A DNA stretch of 10,016 bases, taken from contig LT650049.1 in NCBI GenBank assembly GCA_900128395.1, positions 1-10,016 on the forward strand, in the 5' to 3' direction. The notes under the pieces were generated by a model that saw only the letters and a list, made by a program, of their open reading frames with translations, made no database searches and was not told where the DNA came from. Below, piece after piece: positions 1 through 6,120 of the stretch (positions within the stretch are counted from its first letter, which is position 1; the number at the start of each line of letters is the position of its first letter). This DNA comes from Stramenopiles sp. TOSAG23-2. Lineage: Eukaryota > Sar. The translations under genes and the position numbers were made by a program.

Positions 1-365
1 AACAACATAAAATTAATGTACGACGCCGGCCACCCAAAATGATTGCAATTACTTCCTCCTTATTTCGAACATTTGCCGGCGGCGTTAGCCCCTAGTAATA
101 ATAAATAGTGCAATATTATTATTAATATATTTATATTATAATCAATACTATTTACATGCACCAATGATAATAATATGGACTGTACTCTGTAGTAATATTA
201 TATAACATACATATATATATATACATATATATCAATATTCAAAACGTTACCCCGCGCCCGTGTGTGTGTGTGTGTGTGTGTGTATCTTCTCATATTCCAA
301 GTGCTTTAAAACAAAACTACGTTTACTGACGTTAATTTTACACAAGTTTTGACCCGATCTAGAGT
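1..365 (+). promoter_or_regulatory. Upstream region of the 366-2963 gene
   Basis: No convincing gene is visible here. The first 95 bases are richer in GC than the rest and carry two short GC-rich arms (CGCCGGC at 24-30 and GCCGGCG at 75-81), an imperfect widely spaced inverted repeat. Bases 100-240 are very AT-rich, with an alternating AT/ATAC tract around 207-232. A small GC-rich block (about 250-259) leads into a (GT)12 run. A TGACGTTA octamer at 327-334 resembles a bZIP/CRE half site, but one match of this size is weak evidence. No ATG lies between the GT run and the start codon at 366, so the proximal leader would be free of upstream ORFs. The TSS is unknown. Confidence 0.45.
260..283 (+). 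repeat. (GT)12 dinucleotide microsatellite
   Basis: A perfect run of twelve GT units is followed by ATCTTC. It lies about 80 bases upstream of the start codon at 366. GT-rich elements in this window otherwise lie just after stop codons, so this run could mark the 3' end of a gene to the left of the window, or be part of the promoter or leader of the downstream gene. The sequence does not decide between these. Confidence 0.9.
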
Positions 366-2963
366 ATGGCAGAAGAAAAGAAAGAAGATATTAGTGATGA
401 TGGTGGTAGTGGAAATGAGGAAGAAAAAGACTCACTAAGTTCTGAAGCCTGGATAATAAATTTATTACAATACGATGAAACAGATGGTTTGAAACCAATG
501 TCAGAGAAAAAAACTGATGATCGATTAACTAGTGACGGGAGACCACTGTATGTACTTGATGGATACGATGAAATAGTTATAGCAAAATTTGCACATGTGT
601 TTCATGATCGAGATACCTTTTTAGATATAAATATAATAGACGAAAGAATTGAAGCAATAAATAAATTTTTAGTGTTGTTCGAACGAAAATACTCAAAACA
701 TAGGCCAGTGAACCAATTATATGACATGTTATTTCGTTTCAAAACGGAAATTTACCCATCGCTTAGATTATACATGCGTGTTCTTGATGATGAGTTTATA
801 ACTGAACCATCAGACGTTAGATGTATGTTATTAAATAATATAAACCAAGCAATCGATAAATATAGCGAGGTTTTAGCATATCGAATAGAGCATGATTCAA
901 AATATAAACGAAAAGGTTTAAAAGTTCATAATAAATGGGAGCATTTACTATTATCGTTCAAAATAACAATAGATGATGGCGGGGATGTTGATGATTCAGA
1001 TGGCGACGAGGAAGATGATTATGAATTATTGGGTACAGTCCCACAAACAGAGGAAAAAGAACCATTGCCACCAACTATTCTAGGAAAAATTGAATATAAA
1101 GCAAAAGAATTTATGAATAGAAAAAGAAATAATAAACGAAAAAAAAAAAAGAAAGATGGGGAAAATATGGCGAAAACGCATCAAAATATAATTAAAAACG
1201 CTATCAATAGAAAATTACGCAAGAAACAAGCTAAAGCGGAAAAAAAAAGACGCGAGTTATTGGAAAATTCATCTATTTTTAAACGAAAATTTGATTCATA
1301 TTTCCGCTTTATCCAAACTCATGTTGCAAAGAAAGTGTTTGTTATGTCTGGTGTATTTATAATTATTGCACCATTAATACAATTAATATGGGGCTTATAC
1401 TTAATATATAAAGATTTCGGATTTGATTTAAGTTATGAACCTGATACTGTTGATAAATTATTGTTACAATATGTGAATGGCTCGTTTTATTGCTTTCTGA
1501 GTTATTTAATATTTTTCCCATTGTTTTTGTTGATTGGTCAGCGATATGATCTTGTCAAATATTATTATGTTCGTGGTGATAGATTTCATCGTTTACGCCC
1601 TGCTGTAATAGTGTTTATTTCAATGTATGTCGCTACAAAAGCTGGAAGGCTGATGCTAGATCAAAACATTGGGTATGGTTTAAACAATGATATATTCCAT
1701 TTTATTCGCTTTAGTACTATTGTTGCTATTATTGTATTTGCAAACAATGTATCGGTTGTAAATTCCATTGTATTGCGTTTACCTAAAGATAAAAATCAAG
1801 GCCTCATCAATCGTATCATCATTCCATCTATGTCTCGATGCATTAATCATTGCTTCTGTTTAAAATCATCGTACCGAACCGATTTGAAAGGAAAAGGCTT
1901 GGCACGCTTATTGCAAGATACAAAATATGAAAAGGATCTTTTAAAAGCATTGGTAACAATGCCTGGGTGGAAATTAAAGAAAAAATCTGTTGCAAAAGTT
2001 AAACGCCAACGCACGCGTGTAAATCGTTATTTACGTGCACTGGAAGATATGAAAGTGGACAAAGCCATTGTCATGATAAAACGCATCTACGCCGGCGATT
2101 TAAGTCAAGCAACCGTGGCTGAGATATGTGTTGGTTGTGTACATTTTTCCATTTACGATCGAATTTTAAAATTCGGAAATTATAACAAAAGAATTCAAGC
2201 TGAATTTGATTCTATCCAGAACATATATTCCAGATGGAGAGATTTATTGGATGATTTAAAAGCAGTTGGAGATGAAGGTATGATGTTACAAAAATGGCTT
2301 CGTATTTTACATTTTCTTGAAGGTAACAAAGATGCACGAACGTTAAAAGAAAGGGAAAGTCATGGAAAAGCAAGAATTCATAAGCATGTTTTTAAATACC
2401 AGAAATTGATTGAACAGAAACATGAAATGTTATGCCGTCTTCGATGGGTCGCAAACAATGGGATAAATCACGATACAAGTGATTGGTTATTGGCATGTAG
2501 ATGTGCAAATCGCATTTGTCCAATACCTGTAAATTGGAAGCGAAAGGTTCATTCTGGAAATGGAAGCGTGTCTTATACACGTGAGCAAGGGCGTAAATTA
2601 AGAGATCGCGAGGCGGCTAATAGATACTTGCGCGATAAGGCATTCCCATTGCCATGGGATACGCAATGGACCCCAAAAAACATTGCTACAGCGTTCCAGA
2701 TGATCAAGAATCGAAGTGCAGAAAATTTGAAAAATGGATTGGAATTTGCTTCATTGAAATTTTTAAAAATTCAAAATCTCGAGATGAAAAAAGTATTGAA
2801 ACGTGAAAAATTAGCATCGATCGGGGAAGCAAGTATATTTGAAAAGTGCATTGTTTATGAGACAGACTTAAAGAAAAGTATGGAGCATGAGTTTGATACA
2901 TATAAAAAGAAAGCTACAAATGCAATTGTCCAACAAGCTGCTAGTAGCGTCGGTTCAGGATAG
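366..2963 (+). CDS. Unrecognised basic four-TM membrane protein, 865 aa
   Basis: I do not recognise the family. The start ATG (AGAGTATGG) has A at -3 and G at +4. Residues 1-200 are soluble and begin with an acidic, low-complexity stretch. A strongly acidic patch follows at about 203-219, then a Lys/Arg-rich segment at about 250-300 that includes a K run encoded across a 12-A homopolymer (1139-1150). Four hydrophobic segments sit near residues 323-347, 363-391, 412-430 and 443-469. The remaining ~395 residues are hydrophilic and basic, with helical, coiled-coil-like stretches at about 600-690 and 785-855. Cysteine groups occur after TM4 (C492, C496, C498), as a CxxC at 588-591, and at C711, C713 and C718. 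With flanking positive charge, both tails are most likely cytosolic; the post-TM4 cysteines could be lipidation sites (inference). It could be a channel, a transporter or a membrane scaffold, and the sequence alone does not say which. The gene is intact, without introns or frameshift, and converges on the 3323-3850 gene. Confidence 0.9.
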   Translation: MAEEKKEDISDDGGSGNEEEKDSLSSEAWIINLLQYDETDGLKPMSEKKTDDRLTSDGRPLYVLDGYDEIVIAKFAHVFHDRDTFLDINIIDERIEAINKFLVLFERKYSKHRPVNQLYDMLFRFKTEIYPSLRLYMRVLDDEFITEPSDVRCMLLNNINQAIDKYSEVLAYRIEHDSKYKRKGLKVHNKWEHLLLSFKITIDDGGDVDDSDGDEEDDYELLGTVPQTEEKEPLPPTILGKIEYKAKEFMNRKRNNKRKKKKKDGENMAKTHQNIIKNAINRKLRKKQAKAEKKRRELLENSSIFKRKFDSYFRFIQTHVAKKVFVMSGVFIIIAPLIQLIWGLYLIYKDFGFDLSYEPDTVDKLLLQYVNGSFYCFLSYLIFFPLFLLIGQRYDLVKYYYVRGDRFHRLRPAVIVFISMYVATKAGRLMLDQNIGYGLNNDIFHFIRFSTIVAIIVFANNVSVVNSIVLRLPKDKNQGLINRIIIPSMSRCINHCFCLKSSYRTDLKGKGLARLLQDTKYEKDLLKALVTMPGWKLKKKSVAKVKRQRTRVNRYLRALEDMKVDKAIVMIKRIYAGDLSQATVAEICVGCVHFSIYDRILKFGNYNKRIQAEFDSIQNIYSRWRDLLDDLKAVGDEGMMLQKWLRILHFLEGNKDARTLKERESHGKARIHKHVFKYQKLIEQKHEMLCRLRWVANNGINHDTSDWLLACRCANRICPIPVNWKRKVHSGNGSVSYTREQGRKLRDREAANRYLRDKAFPLPWDTQWTPKNIATAFQMIKNRSAENLKNGLEFASLKFLKIQNLEMKKVLKREKLASIGEASIFEKCIVYETDLKKSMEHEFDTYKKKATNAIVQQAASSVGSG

Positions 2964-2980
2964 GTATGATGTATTATGAT

Positions 2981-2989
2981 GTGTGTATT
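2981..2989 (+). terminator. GT-rich 3' UTR element GTGTGTATT
   Basis: The 9-mer GTGTGTATT starts 18 bases after the last base of the stop codon. The same 9-mer occurs at the same offset after the threonine aldolase stop (7379-7387). GU-rich elements are known in other eukaryotes as polyadenylation or mRNA-stability signals; a role here is inference from position only. Confidence 0.35.
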
Positions 2990-3042
2990 TAGGCATTTTC
3001 AGTCTCCCCTTCTTTTGTATTGATGATATGTTTTGCGTGTGT

Positions 3043-3055
3043 GGTACGAAGTACG
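3043..3055 (+). repeat. 13-mer GGTACGAAGTACG, copy 1, sense to upstream gene
   Basis: This sequence begins 80 bases after the stop at 2963, preceded by GCGTGTGT. An identical 13-mer lies on the minus strand at 7576-7588, 77 bases after the stop of the 7665-9710 gene. Relative to its gene each copy is in sense orientation at nearly the same distance. The likely role is 3' end formation or mRNA control, but that is inference; chance cannot be excluded from two copies. Confidence 0.5.
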
Positions 3056-3076
3056 AATATTAAATAATACTTCGTA
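3045..3076. repeat. 9-bp inverted repeat, possible hairpin
   Basis: TACGAAGTA (3045-3053) and TACTTCGTA (3068-3076) are perfect reverse complements separated by 14 AT-rich bases. An RNA from either strand could fold a 9-bp stem there. It overlaps the shared 13-mer; the second copy of the 13-mer at 7576-7588 does not show the same second arm, so the hairpin is not part of what the two copies share. Confidence 0.5.
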
Positions 3077-3230
3077 TATTATATTTACGAGTATTATATG
3101 TCCCATCAGTTTAGTGAGATAGATATTATTGTCTCAGTTACAGTATTCTTTCTGGAGAGTAGGGATTATCATGGAGTAAAATTAAAAATTTAAGTTATTG
3201 CAGCAATTATACTACGTATATAATGGGACC

Positions 3231-3249
3231 CATATTTAATTTAAATATG
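3231..3249. repeat. AT-rich perfect dyad
   Basis: CATATTTAA and TTAAATATG are perfect reverse complements around a single central T. In such AT-rich DNA a dyad of this size may arise by chance. It lies in the 3' flank of the minus-strand gene at 3323-3850, about 75 to 90 bases beyond its stop. Confidence 0.4.
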
Positions 3250-3322
3250 ATATAATATCACATATATATATTATATTTCAAAATAATCATCATAATTTAA
3301 TCAGTACGCCTTAGTTTTTTTT

Positions 3323-3850
3323 TTAACCTTTTTTCTTTTTCTTCTTTCCTTTCCCTCCTTTTCCACCTTTTCCACTATGTGTTTCAATTTTTGATTCAAC
3401 ACTAGTTATCATCACTGACTCATCATTTTCTTCATCATAATCAGCCCATTCTCCATCATCCAACTCAACATCATTGAATACAAAACCACCTAGACTTTCA
3501 ATTGTAAATGGATCTTGGAATTTGAAATCAACAATGTCACATCCACGACACTCGAAAGCCACCATTGGCACAAATTCATCAACATCGCCTGCTACATATT
3601 CATTCCTAGTTATATCTTTTAAATCTATAATAGAAATGTTACACTGCCTTTTACTTTCGGGCCATTTCATTACAAAATTTGCAACACCCCGTCCACCTTC
3701 TACTTCATTTTCCTCATCAGGGCAGATGTAGATGTTTTCTTTACGTTCACCCTGATTTTCAAGACTAACACACCATCTCGCGCCTTCAGCAAAGCTTAAT
3801 CGCGCTATCCCTTCCATTTCTACTTTGATTAATAAGACAAAAATACCCAT
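3323..3850 (-). CDS. CZIB/DUF866-family protein lacking CxxC zinc pairs
   Basis: This 175-residue protein aligns along its length with the eukaryotic CXXC-motif-containing zinc-binding protein family (human C1orf123/CZIB; DUF866, formerly UPF0587). Landmarks seen: the N-terminal strand beginning MGIFVLLIKVEMEG, GGRG at 52-55, ECRGCDIVDF at 100-109, then F125, V128, L130 and WADYDEENDESV at 135-146. The family normally carries two CxxC pairs. Here the first is replaced by LENQ at about 30-33 and the second by W63-P-E-S66. Remaining cysteines are 27, 43, 70, 101 and 104; C101-R-G-C104 forms a CxxC in a place where relatives I know have CRG followed by a non-cysteine. The C-terminus carries an added Gly/Lys tail (159-175), seven of its last eight residues being Lys or Gly, which could act as a basic localisation or RNA-contact tail. 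The ATG has A at -3 and G at +4. The biochemical role of the family is poorly defined, and zinc binding here is doubtful. Confidence 0.85.
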   Translation of the reverse strand: MGIFVLLIKVEMEGIARLSFAEGARWCVSLENQGERKENIYICPDEENEVEGGRGVANFVMKWPESKRQCNISIIDLKDITRNEYVAGDVDEFVPMVAFECRGCDIVDFKFQDPFTIESLGGFVFNDVELDDGEWADYDEENDESVMITSVESKIETHSGKGGKGGKGKKKKKKG

Positions 3851-4114
3851 GTTTAATATGATTAATATGATTATGTATATGTGTTTTATATTGATTTGGG
3901 TATTATTTTGTGTAATACAGTAATATTTTTATTATACACGGTATTATTTATTTAAATATCAAATATTTTAATTTACTATTTTTTTTTAATGGTTGTTTTC
4001 TAGTTTGTTGTTTGTTGTTGTTGTGGTGGCCAAATTATTTTCACCAATAATCCCCCACGTTCATCTCATACATACACACACATACTACTAATAACCACTT
4101 TCCTCTCTCTGCTT
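3851..4114 (-). promoter_or_regulatory. Tandem spacer: carboxypeptidase 3' flank and CZIB promoter
   Basis: Only 264 bases separate the carboxypeptidase stop from the start of the CZIB-family gene, both on the minus strand, so it must hold the 3' end of one and the promoter of the other. Features visible are a GT-rich element (minus strand, 4071-4082), a GTT/TTG-rich low-complexity patch around 4003-4025, and AT-rich DNA next to the CZIB start. No TATA box stands out from the AT background. Confidence 0.5.
4071..4082 (-). terminator. GT-rich 3' UTR element after the carboxypeptidase
   Basis: Read on the minus strand this is TGTGTGTGTATG, beginning about 33 bases after the carboxypeptidase stop codon. 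It contains GTGTGTAT, matching eight of the nine bases of the element found after the stops at 2963 and 7361. A 3' end role is inferred from this repeated placement. Confidence 0.3.
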
Positions 4115-5767
4115 TTATTCATCCTCACCATGGCAACTTGGCAATGCCTCACCTGCAAATGGACCAACACCAGAGCATTCAGAACAAGTAGGAACAGGGC
4201 GATCACCGATTGTACTCCATTCACGTTTTTCTAAAAATCTATCAAGCATATCATATGATGCGCGAGGTTGATATCCAGGCATCTCGTGACCAGCATTACG
4301 TACTACTGTGTAACAAAACCTACGATCCGTTCCAGTTGATACACATTTTGCATATCCAGCTGGATCTTCATCATGCTTACTATCAACAAACCATACATCT
4401 TTTTTCGTAGTTTCAAATGTTTTTTTAATAGTTGGTCCAGTTTTTGGTGCACGCACGACCAATTCGCTCAAAATGGAAAATACACCTGCTTCTGTTGTGG
4501 GTGGTCCCAGCAAAGGATCAGCTGTTGAGGAATAAATCATTAAGTCTATTTCAGAATTTGCAATTAATTCTGCATATGTCCATGATGAATTTGCACACCA
4601 ATCACTGCTATTTACAAATGCATCGTAAATATTTAAAGCATTTTGTTCAGCACTAGATGGTTTTGGTACAGATGCAACATGAAATGCTTCTGCCGCTTCT
4701 TGTTTTTGCCAAAATATACCCATAAACTGCCAGCCAGTTGGTGAATTTCCCATCAATATATTTTCTGTATTAAATGATCCAGTTGTACGTGCAAACCAAC
4801 CCCTACCTTGCGATGGCCCAAGCCCACCATTATCATCCCATACTTGATTCCAAATATTAAATGCTTTTGGGCAGCTTTCATCAAGATATTTCACAGATTC
4901 TTGCATTCTTGCTAATAAATCTGCACGTTCGTCCAGCATAATTACGCCCATTCCATATAATGTATTTGGATATGTTAACATTTGTGTTTTCCAGTTGATG
5001 CATGGATCACCAACAGCCAAAGCTTTAAAGTTAATTTGTTGATCGACTGGTAGTTTTTCATTATACTTCATGATTAAGTATCCAAAGTTTCCAGTGTATA
5101 GACCACCATACGACTCACCAGATATGATAAATTTATTTGATTTCAATTCAGGAAAAACTTTGTAAAATTGTAATAAAACAGACAAAGCTTGTGACATTGC
5201 AGATTTAGAAGTATCTGTATAATCAACTTTTGATACATCTGTCACTGCTTTTCCAGTTGCACGATCTGTTTGAAATGAAAACCCAGTATTAACTGGTTGA
5301 TCAATAAATAAACAATTATTCTTTGCACACCAAGAAAAGCATCTTTTATGCGGTTCAGCATCGCTTGTATTGCCACCAATATACCAATTTCCTAACTCCG
5401 CAAAGGCACCAAACCACCCTGGGCCACCTGGACCACCTTGTAACCAAAATAATAATGGAGCTTTTGTTTCATCTTCACAATCACTACATGGTTGATACCA
5501 AGTGTAGATATGATTATCATAATTTGGGTTATGTTGTGCTGGAACAGTGTAATGTCCAGCATATCCATAAAATTCGTCTTTATAATTTATCGCAGTTAAA
5601 TTTTTAATATCTTTAATTGTTGATTGTTTATACATACTGTTGGAATTCAAAATTTCTGTAATAAAAACTATATTTTCATTATTATTATTATTTAGCAGTG
5701 ATTTTGCATTTGAAAATAAAATAATTAGAATGCAAATGGTATTTGTTACATGGAAAATTGAAGCCAT
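4115..5767 (-). CDS. Secreted serine carboxypeptidase, peptidase family S10
   Basis: A 550-residue alpha/beta-hydrolase peptidase expected to remove C-terminal residues from peptides in an acidic compartment or outside the cell. The frame stays open 41 codons further upstream, but the first ATG is at 5767 (A at -3, G at +4) and is followed directly by a signal peptide (residues 1 to about 23, with core TICILIILFS). An Asn-rich run at 26-32 follows. Catalytic features: oxyanion segment WLQGGPGG at 108-115, nucleophile Ser219 in GESYGG with the preceding Glu218, Asp417 in YSSTAD, and His494 in RNAGHEMP, followed by GYQPRASYDML. DQPVNTGFSF (157-166) matches the family DQPvGtGFSy block. Gln110 occupies the Asn position of yeast CPY; Gln also occurs in CPVL-type relatives. 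The usual Ser-Ser after GGPGG is Pro-Gly here. Many cysteines, including a C-terminal CSEC, suggest disulphides. Length suits the family. It is transcribed divergently from the threonine aldolase. Confidence 0.95.
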   Translation of the reverse strand: MASIFHVTNTICILIILFSNAKSLLNNNNNENIVFITEILNSNSMYKQSTIKDIKNLTAINYKDEFYGYAGHYTVPAQHNPNYDNHIYTWYQPCSDCEDETKAPLLFWLQGGPGGPGWFGAFAELGNWYIGGNTSDAEPHKRCFSWCAKNNCLFIDQPVNTGFSFQTDRATGKAVTDVSKVDYTDTSKSAMSQALSVLLQFYKVFPELKSNKFIISGESYGGLYTGNFGYLIMKYNEKLPVDQQINFKALAVGDPCINWKTQMLTYPNTLYGMGVIMLDERADLLARMQESVKYLDESCPKAFNIWNQVWDDNGGLGPSQGRGWFARTTGSFNTENILMGNSPTGWQFMGIFWQKQEAAEAFHVASVPKPSSAEQNALNIYDAFVNSSDWCANSSWTYAELIANSEIDLMIYSSTADPLLGPPTTEAGVFSILSELVVRAPKTGPTIKKTFETTKKDVWFVDSKHDEDPAGYAKCVSTGTDRRFCYTVVRNAGHEMPGYQPRASYDMLDRFLEKREWSTIGDRPVPTCSECSGVGPFAGEALPSCHGEDE

Positions 5768-6116
5768 GTTTTTTGGAGAGAAGAAGAAAATATGTGTAGT
5801 TGATAACGACAATGGTGTGATAAGTTTCTTTATATCTATATTACTACAATATTTTTCCAACGTATCTTCTATATTTGTTGTTGCCTGCAATCCCTTTTCC
5901 CTTCAAGCATATTCTTACTATATTTATACACTTCTTCTTCTTCCTCTCTTCTTTCATTCAAAATTCAAAAAAAAAAAAATGTATTATTTATTATTATTTA
6001 TTATTAAATATAATAATAATAATAATAAAAACTATAATAATAATATATTTTCATAATAGAAGAGTTATATAATAAATTGAAAACATATTAATTGTAATGA
6101 TAATTGGAATGACAAG
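5768..6116. promoter_or_regulatory. Divergent promoter region, carboxypeptidase / threonine aldolase
   Basis: These 349 bases separate two divergent start codons and must drive both genes. Next to the carboxypeptidase start, the minus strand carries a possible 13-codon upstream ORF (5910 to 5869) that is out of frame with the main ORF. A pyrimidine-rich tract (about 5926-5956), an A13 run and ATT/TAA repeats fill the middle. Next to the aldolase start is an 8-codon upstream ORF. No separate TATA box can be told apart from the AT background, and the TSSs are unknown. Confidence 0.6.
5967..6028. repeat. A13 tract and ATT/TAA microsatellite
   Basis: A run of 13 A (5967-5979) is followed by interrupted ATT units (about 5982-6006) and then a perfect (TAA)6 (6011-6028). 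The ATT half and the TAA half are complementary, for example TTATTA at 6001-6006 and TAATAA at 6011-6016, so the block could fold back on itself. It lies mid-way in the divergent promoter, where long A/T tracts often exclude nucleosomes (known in other eukaryotes; inference here). Confidence 0.8.
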
Positions 6117-6120
6117 ATGA
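6097..6120 (+). CDS. Putative upstream ORF, MIIGMTR, overlapping aldolase start
   Basis: This ORF has seven codons and a TGA. Its stop (6118-6120) overlaps the aldolase ATG (6117-6119) in an ATGA arrangement. If the aldolase mRNA begins upstream of 6097, ribosomes that translate the short ORF would terminate exactly at the main start, which could allow reinitiation or damp expression. The sequence shows the arrangement only; whether the leader includes it is unknown, and short ORFs of this size occur readily by chance. Confidence 0.3.
   Translation: MIIGMTR

Larger units (their letters stand above)
2964..3322. other. Convergent 3' intergenic spacer
   Basis: This spacer separates the stops of the 366-2963 (+) and 3323-3850 (-) genes and so holds both 3' UTRs and polyadenylation regions. 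It contains a GT-rich element just after the first stop, a 13-mer shared with the other convergent spacer, a potential hairpin at 3045-3076 and an AT-rich dyad at 3231-3249. A T10 run at 3315-3324 starts in the last bases of the minus-strand stop codon, so that transcript has an A-rich sequence directly after its stop. No coding potential, tRNA-like fold or mobile element is visible. Confidence 0.75.

Noticed and set aside
1-95. Possible C-terminal tail of an upstream gene (frame ending with TGA at 40-42, or frame ending with TAG at 93-95).
   Set aside because: Both are short, show no motif, and open frames of this length are expected by chance.
195-199. EQTQN instead of ENTHN in the aldolase (residue numbering) as a sign of lost activity.
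   Set aside because: The PLP lysine, cofactor Asp and both catalytically relevant His positions (142 and 185) are kept, so this looks like ordinary family variation.
3045-3079. Resemblance of TACTTCGTATA and TACGAAGTA to recombinase (loxP-type) arms.
   Set aside because: The arm order is reversed relative to loxP, the spacer length is wrong and no recombinase is present; the similarity rests on a short TTCGTA core.
3474-3731. Plus-strand open frame opposite the CZIB-family gene; similar antisense frames lie at 4210-4656, 5323-5607, 7754-8038, 9500-9685 and, on the minus strand, 2392-2901.
   Set aside because: All are shadows of genes with clear family motifs or long intact reading frames, and none shows recognisable domains.
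5768-5890. A 41-codon N-terminal extension of the carboxypeptidase starting at 5890.
   Set aside because: The codon at 5890-5888 is TTG, no ATG occurs in the extension, and it would bury the signal peptide that begins at the ATG at 5767.
5981-6028. ATT/TAA block as a transposon terminal repeat or rho-type terminator.
   Set aside because: The complementarity follows from simple-sequence repeats; no transposase, target-site duplication or defined ends are visible.
5640-6072. Plus-strand open frames opposite the carboxypeptidase 5' end and across the promoter.
   Set aside because: They are low-complexity, rich in Ile/Tyr/Phe/Asn from AT repeats, and lie antisense to a well-supported signal peptide or in microsatellites.
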